DNA of 16,661 nucleotides from Nitrospirota bacterium. GTDB taxonomy: Bacteria > Nitrospirota > Thermodesulfovibrionia > Thermodesulfovibrionales > SM23-35. Location of the stretch: NCBI GenBank assembly GCA_029883145.1, contig JAOUJR010000006.1:1-16661 (forward strand), written 5' to 3'. The translations under genes were made by a program, and so were the position numbers. Below are positions 14,149-16,661 of the stretch, in pieces. The notes beneath the pieces are model-generated. The model was not told the DNA's origin, ran no database searches, and was given only the letters and a program-made list of their open reading frames with translations. Position 1 is the first letter of the stretch, and the number at the start of each line of letters is the position of its first letter.

Positions 14149-15420
14149 ATGTATTTCCTTTATAGCCTTATATATACTATTGCTCTTATTTTTATATTCC
14201 CCTACCAGTATTTGAAAAGACCAAAAACATTACGAAAGAGGTGGTTAAGAGAAAAATTCGGTTTTTTCAACTTAGAACTTAGAACTCAGGACTTAGAACT
14301 CATTTGGGTCCATGCCGTATCTGTTGGAGAAGTCATGGCAGCACTTCCGTTGCTTAAAAAGTTTAAAGAGAGTTATCCATCAAAAGACATTATTCTTTCA
14401 ACAATCACTGATACCGGGAGGAAGGTTGCACAAGAAGGTGCACCTGAAGGTACGACAGTTGTCTATCTTCCCTTTGATATTCCTTTAATCCTGAATGCCG
14501 TCATAAAAAAGATAAGGCCTGAGATTTTAATTGTCATCGAGACAGAACTATGGCCTAATATGTTCAGAAGATTTAAAAAGAAAGGAATTCCAATTGTGGT
14601 GTTTAATGGAAGAATTTCTGAGAATTCGTTGAGGGGATACAAAAGAATTTCTTTTTTTATGAAGAGAGCTCTTTCCCATGTCGATATCTTTGGTATGCAG
14701 GATAAAGTTTATGCAGAGAGGATAAGGAGCATGGGTGTTGAGAGTGAAAGGGTTATGGTCCTGGGCAATTTTAAGTTCGATACAAAGCCTCCTTCGCGGA
14801 TTCCAGAATGGACAGAGAAGATAAAAGGACCCGTGATTGTAGCTGGCAGTACACATGAAGGAGAGGAGGAATTCATCACCTTTATGTACAGTGAACTTAA
14901 AAAAAATATTCCAGACGTTAATCTCATTATAGTGCCAAGGCATCCTGAAAGATTTAAAGAAGTGGGAGACATGCTCGCATCGAAAGGCATACCATTTATT
15001 AAGCGCTCTGAAATGGGGACTTTGTCCGCCAAGGCGGATGAACTTGGAACTTTTAGAGATGTGATAATTCTCCTCGATAGCATTGGTGAACTCTCAGCAA
15101 TCTATGGCATAGCTGATATTGCAATCATTGGCAAGAGTTTCAGAGGCTATGGCGGGCAAAATCCTCTGGAGCCGGCATACTGGGGGAAACCTATAGTATG
15201 CGGCCCTCACATGGAAAATTTTCCGATTATTAAAGATTTCTACACTGAAGGTGCAGCTATTGAGGTGAATGAAGAAATGCTCTGTCCAACATTAAAAAAG
15301 CTTCTCATGTCACCTGAAATGACAAAAGAGATTGGATTGAAGGCTCAGGAATTATATAAAAAGAATGCAGGTGCTGTTGAGAGGGCGATGGAAGTGATTT
15401 CAAGGTATATTTCTAAATGA
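14149..15420 (+). CDS. waaA: 3-deoxy-D-manno-octulosonic acid transferase (WaaA/KdtA)
   Basis: A 423-residue GT30 enzyme adding Kdo from CMP-Kdo to the lipid A precursor. It has an N-terminal membrane anchor (MYFLYSLIYTIALIFIF), then IWVHAVSVGEVMAALPLL with the catalytic-base Glu61, ETELWPNMF and VFNGRIS, and the C-terminal GGQNPLEPAYWGKPIVCGP. Length is standard. Two stretches look repeat-derived: residues 41-51 from a period-7 tract (14269-14303), and roughly residues 287-299 around a palindrome (15025-15038). Both keep the frame and avoid core motifs, so the enzyme is probably active. It follows msbA after 3 bases. The usual neighbour lpxK is absent; a GC-rich ORF overlaps its stop as ATGA. 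Confidence 0.94.
   Translation: MYFLYSLIYTIALIFIFPYQYLKRPKTLRKRWLREKFGFFNLELRTQDLELIWVHAVSVGEVMAALPLLKKFKESYPSKDIILSTITDTGRKVAQEGAPEGTTVVYLPFDIPLILNAVIKKIRPEILIVIETELWPNMFRRFKKKGIPIVVFNGRISENSLRGYKRISFFMKRALSHVDIFGMQDKVYAERIRSMGVESERVMVLGNFKFDTKPPSRIPEWTEKIKGPVIVAGSTHEGEEEFITFMYSELKKNIPDVNLIIVPRHPERFKEVGDMLASKGIPFIKRSEMGTLSAKADELGTFRDVIILLDSIGELSAIYGIADIAIIGKSFRGYGGQNPLEPAYWGKPIVCGPHMENFPIIKDFYTEGAAIEVNEEMLCPTLKKLLMSPEMTKEIGLKAQELYKKNAGAVERAMEVISRYISK
14269..14303 (+). repeat. period-7 repeat tract inside waaA
   Basis: Five heptamer units run head to tail: AACTTAG, AACTTAG, AACTCAG, GACTTAG, AACTCAT. The total of 35 nt is not a multiple of three, so flanking bases must have adjusted for the frame to stay open. 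It encodes residues 41-51 of WaaA (NLELRTQDLEL), just before the conserved IWVHAVSVGE. Confidence 0.75.
15025..15038. repeat. 14-nt palindrome TCCGCC-AA-GGCGGA inside waaA
   Basis: A perfect 6-bp inverted repeat around AA lies in a linker of WaaA that is longer than usual before the conserved LLDSIGELSAIY segment. It encodes SAKAD. The same GC-rich hairpin style (CCGCC...GGCGG) occurs in the intergenic element at 8864-8956. It is likely a repeat insertion tolerated in a surface loop. Confidence 0.5.
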
Positions 15421-15662
15421 GTAAAAGTGCAACACATTCTTGTTCAACAGTGCAGGGTAGGGCAGCAGGAGTTGGTGTGGGCGAAGGAATGCTTTTAGTG
15501 GCGATCGGATGCGGCTGCTTGCCGGGGATACTTGATATTGCTGCGAGGCACCCCTTTGTCGTTTTTGGAACGATGGAGGGGGAAGTTTTTGCCGGTCTTA
15601 CCGCCTGCGTTGCGGGTAGTACGGCGTCCACCTTGCCGGTCTATTTTTATGAAACAGGGTGA
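15417..15662 (+). CDS. unrecognised GC-rich ORF, first part, ended by an in-frame TGA
   Basis: An 81-codon frame whose ATG overlaps the waaA stop as ATGA. From about 15463 the DNA is GC-rich (about 57% against about 43% in the core genes). The product is small-residue-rich (GRAAGVGVGEGMLLVAIGCGCLPGIL is split here only to note a Cys-Gly-Cys at about 33-35) and ends ...TLPVYFYETG. I recognise no family. The frame stops at TGA (15660-15662), and the same frame then reopens for 92 codons to 15941, so the two parts probably belonged to one gene of about 174 codons. Explanations are a nonsense-mutated immigrant gene, a UGA-recoded (selenocysteine) gene, or two small ORFs. There is no strong ribosome-binding site, so expression may depend on coupling to waaA. 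Confidence 0.35.
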   Translation: MSKSATHSCSTVQGRAAGVGVGEGMLLVAIGCGCLPGILDIAARHPFVVFGTMEGEVFAGLTACVAGSTASTLPVYFYETG

Positions 15663-15677
15663 ATCATCCCGCGCGGG

Positions 15678-15941
15678 GTGGTTGCCGTAGGCAACCTCGA
15701 CAAGGTCTGGCTTGCAGTTCCCGAGGATGTTGCAGCGGAGGAACTGCAAGATGCTTTCCGAAGCTATTTCGGCGCGGAATGGGCCGAAGTCCTGGCCGTC
15801 GCCGAGAAATCTTTTACTTACAACGCTGCCAACAACGCCTACTTCGCCGTGCGCAACCTGCGCCCCGTAAAAAATCTGACCTTGGAGCAGCTTCTGGAAA
15901 AGAAAGGGATCGGCCGGCCGCCGAATATTATAGTAAGCTAA
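15678..15941 (+). CDS. unrecognised GC-rich ORF, second part, in frame with the first
   Basis: From GTG at 15678 this gives 87 residues (AVGNLDKVWLAVPED..., ending KKGIGRPPNIIVS). Third codon positions are strongly G/C, so this part looks like genuine protein-coding DNA from a higher-GC source. It is mainly amphipathic and soluble-looking, with no catalytic motif I can name. It shares the reading frame of 15417-15662, separated only by TGA and five sense codons. The GTG start has no good Shine-Dalgarno site, which argues that it is the tail of a longer protein rather than a gene of its own. The GC-rich composition stops just before its stop codon. Confidence 0.45.
   Translation: MVAVGNLDKVWLAVPEDVAAEELQDAFRSYFGAEWAEVLAVAEKSFTYNAANNAYFAVRNLRPVKNLTLEQLLEKKGIGRPPNIIVS
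15680..15696 (+). other. perfect 7-bp hairpin 17 nt after the in-frame TGA
   Basis: GGTTGCC (15680-15686) and GGCAACC (15690-15696) pair around loop GTA. Directly before it is the palindrome CCCGCGCGGG (15668-15677). Position and a G at the start of the loop are within the loose range for a bacterial SECIS, and the GGTTGC half resembles the E. coli fdhF element. The stem lacks the bulged U known from fdhF. No T-run follows, so it is not a terminator. Confidence 0.5.
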
Positions 15942-16062
15942 TGCTTCTCAGTTATTAGAAGCCACAACAGATTTGAGAGAATTAGGAGTGAATGAAAGGC
16001 ATATTGAGGCATTGAGGTTGATGGTGAATGAGAAAAGAGTTTTGACTTATGATTTCACATAG
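15937..16062 (+). pseudogene. start-less ORF remnant, possibly a C-terminal fragment
   Basis: An open frame of about 41 codons runs to TAG at 16060-16062 without an ATG or a ribosome-binding site. It reads in part TTDLRELGVNERHIEALRLM. The ELG-x-NER-x-x-x-AL pattern resembles the winged-helix tail found in some RecG-like/AlbA_2-domain regulators, but the fragment is too short to be sure. Its composition is that of the host rather than the GC-rich ORF next to it. I read it as a gene remnant at low confidence. Confidence 0.25.
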
Positions 16063-16231
16063 AAAGCAACGCCTTGCAAGATTTTTGGTCTCGGCTTAAT
16101 ACTTCCTGTAGTCTATCCTCAAAAAAACCAGACCATGAGTGTTGGTTACAACTAATAATGATGTCTTTATTAGCATTGTCCTGAGACACATCGGCTAGTA
16201 TACTGAAGGATTCATGTGACAAATTTCCCAT
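16055..16231 (-). CDS. small orphan ORF, 58 residues, unknown
   Basis: On the minus strand ATG at 16231 opens 58 codons to TGA at 16055-16057. A GGAAGTGGG stretch lies a few bases upstream and could serve as the ribosome-binding site. The product is hydrophilic with segments ISCNQHSWSGFFEDRLQEVL and DQKSCKALLSM. I recognise no family; the Asp-Ile-Ile-Ile-Ser strand followed by a helix is only faintly like a truncated TIR/caspase-type start. It is convergent with the remnant at 15937-16062 and divergent from the gene at 16426. It could be a real small protein, an antitoxin-like partner, or chance. Confidence 0.3.
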   Translation of the reverse strand: MGNLSHESFSILADVSQDNANKDIIISCNQHSWSGFFEDRLQEVLSRDQKSCKALLSM

Positions 16232-16425
16232 TTTTTACCCACTTCCTTTTTTAACCATATTACCATAAAAAGCCCAAATCTATTCTTTCAAATTTTCTTA
16301 TTCCTTAATATGTTTTTTGCTTCTAATCTCCGATTCTATATGGTATAGTTTCATCATGAATCCGAAAAAGCCCATTGGGTATAGTAATTGTTAGCTTTTG
16401 AAATATAAATATAAGGAGTGATCAA
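16232..16425. other. AT-rich divergent intergenic region
   Basis: These 194 bp separate the small minus-strand ORF from the last gene. An 8-bp direct repeat, GGTATAGT, occurs at 16342-16349 and 16378-16385, exactly 36 bp apart, and each contains a TATAGT that could act as a -10 box. I find no matching -35 at good spacing and no hairpin with a T-run. The repeat could be paired promoters or a regulator site. Confidence 0.3.
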
Positions 16426-16661
16426 ATGACTGAAAAGAAACAGACGTGTTTTGTTATTTCTCCTATCGGTGAGGAAGGCTCTGATATCAGGCGCCGTGCT
16501 GATCAGATATTGCGTCAGATCATTGTACCTGGGGTCTCCGCATGCGGATTTGAAGCGATCAGAGCCGATCAGATATCTGAACCCGGCCTAATTACAACAC
16601 AGGTCATCCAACACATAATTGAGGATCCTCTCGTTCTTGCCGATTTAACAGGGTCAAATCC
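16426..16661 (+). CDS. nucleoside 2-deoxyribosyltransferase/TIR-like family protein, 5' part only
   Basis: The first 78 residues are present; the gene runs off the window. It begins CFVISPIGEEGSDIRRRADQI (starting at residue 8, split at the window only by my quoting), followed by a Rossmann-like alternation, RADQISEPGLI (46-56) and LVLADLTGSN (69-78). This order (C-F-V-I-x-P-I-G, a basic R-x-R-A-D helix, R-A-D-x-I-x-x-P-G-x-I, then A-D-L-T-G-x-N) is shared by stand-alone and effector domains related to nucleoside deoxyribosyltransferases and TIR domains, which bind or cleave nucleotides and occur in anti-phage and conflict systems. The usual continuation is NPNV-x-YELG. AAGGAG (16413-16418) lies 7 nt before the ATG, an excellent start. 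Its partners lie outside the window, so a defence role is inference. Confidence 0.65.
   Translation, partial: MTEKKQTCFVISPIGEEGSDIRRRADQILRQIIVPGVSACGFEAIRADQISEPGLITTQVIQHIIEDPLVLADLTGSN

Noticed and set aside
14548..15083. Two minus-strand frames of 124 and 131 codons opposite waaA
   Set aside because: Overlap the conserved WaaA frame and show no motifs or ribosome-binding sites.
15680..15696. Terminator between the two halves of the GC-rich ORF
   Set aside because: The hairpin is good but no T-run follows and the frame reopens through it.
15413..15749. Minus-strand and +2-frame ORFs overlapping the GC-rich block
   Set aside because: Their products are Pro/Thr/Arg-rich shadows. Third-position G/C bias supports the plus frame of 15678-15941.
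1..16661. CRISPR array, insertion sequence with transposase, rRNA or integrase attachment site
   Set aside because: No spaced identical repeats, no transposase or integrase frame and no rRNA segment were seen. The tRNA 3' ends have no duplicated copy that I could find in the window.

Overview
The window looks like chromosomal DNA of a diderm (Gram-negative) bacterium of moderate GC, about 42-45% by eye in the core genes. It carries lipid A/Kdo genes, a Slt-type murein transglycosylase and ZapA. The protein style and the many small repeats suggest Nitrospirota or a related Desulfobacterota-like lineage. That placement is an inference from gene content, not from a marker gene.

Layout. (1) 168-923: an AT-rich (about 30% GC) gene of the methylenetetrahydrofolate reductase fold, compositionally unlike its neighbours. 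(2) 3466-927, minus strand: a probable cell-envelope/division unit, slt-type lytic transglycosylase, then a ZapB-like coiled coil, then zapA. (3) 3631-5463, plus strand: a large conserved-looking protein I do not recognise, divergent from slt. Both genes have the same 12-bp extended -10 box, placed as an inverted pair. (4) 5594-5442, minus strand: tRNA-Gly(GCC) and tRNA-Cys(GCA), one base apart. The tRNA-Cys 3' end overlaps the end of the unknown gene. (5) 5721-8837: trpE-trpG-trpD, tightly spaced; trpC, F, B and A do not follow. (6) 8997-15420: an envelope cluster. A Gfo/Idh oxidoreductase and a DegT aminotransferase (best read as gnnA-gnnB, making the 3-amino UDP-GlcNAc for amide-linked lipid A) are followed by lpxB, msbA and waaA. 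(7) 15417-16661: an accessory-looking tail. It has a GC-rich (about 57%) reading frame split by one in-frame TGA followed by a perfect hairpin, a start-less gene remnant, a 58-residue orphan ORF, and the 5' end of a gene from the nucleoside-deoxyribosyltransferase/TIR-like sensor-effector families seen in prokaryotic conflict systems.

A recurring theme is small repeats: period-7 tracts at several sites, palindromic elements between genes, and repeat-derived insertions kept in frame inside trpE and (twice) waaA. A 159-bp element with 27-bp inverted ends sits between gnnB and lpxB.

The most interesting leads are the TGA-split GC-rich ORF, the cut-off gene at the right edge, the inverted-repeat element before lpxB, and the predicted GnnA/GnnB lipid A pathway. 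No complete new multi-gene system can be demonstrated inside this window.
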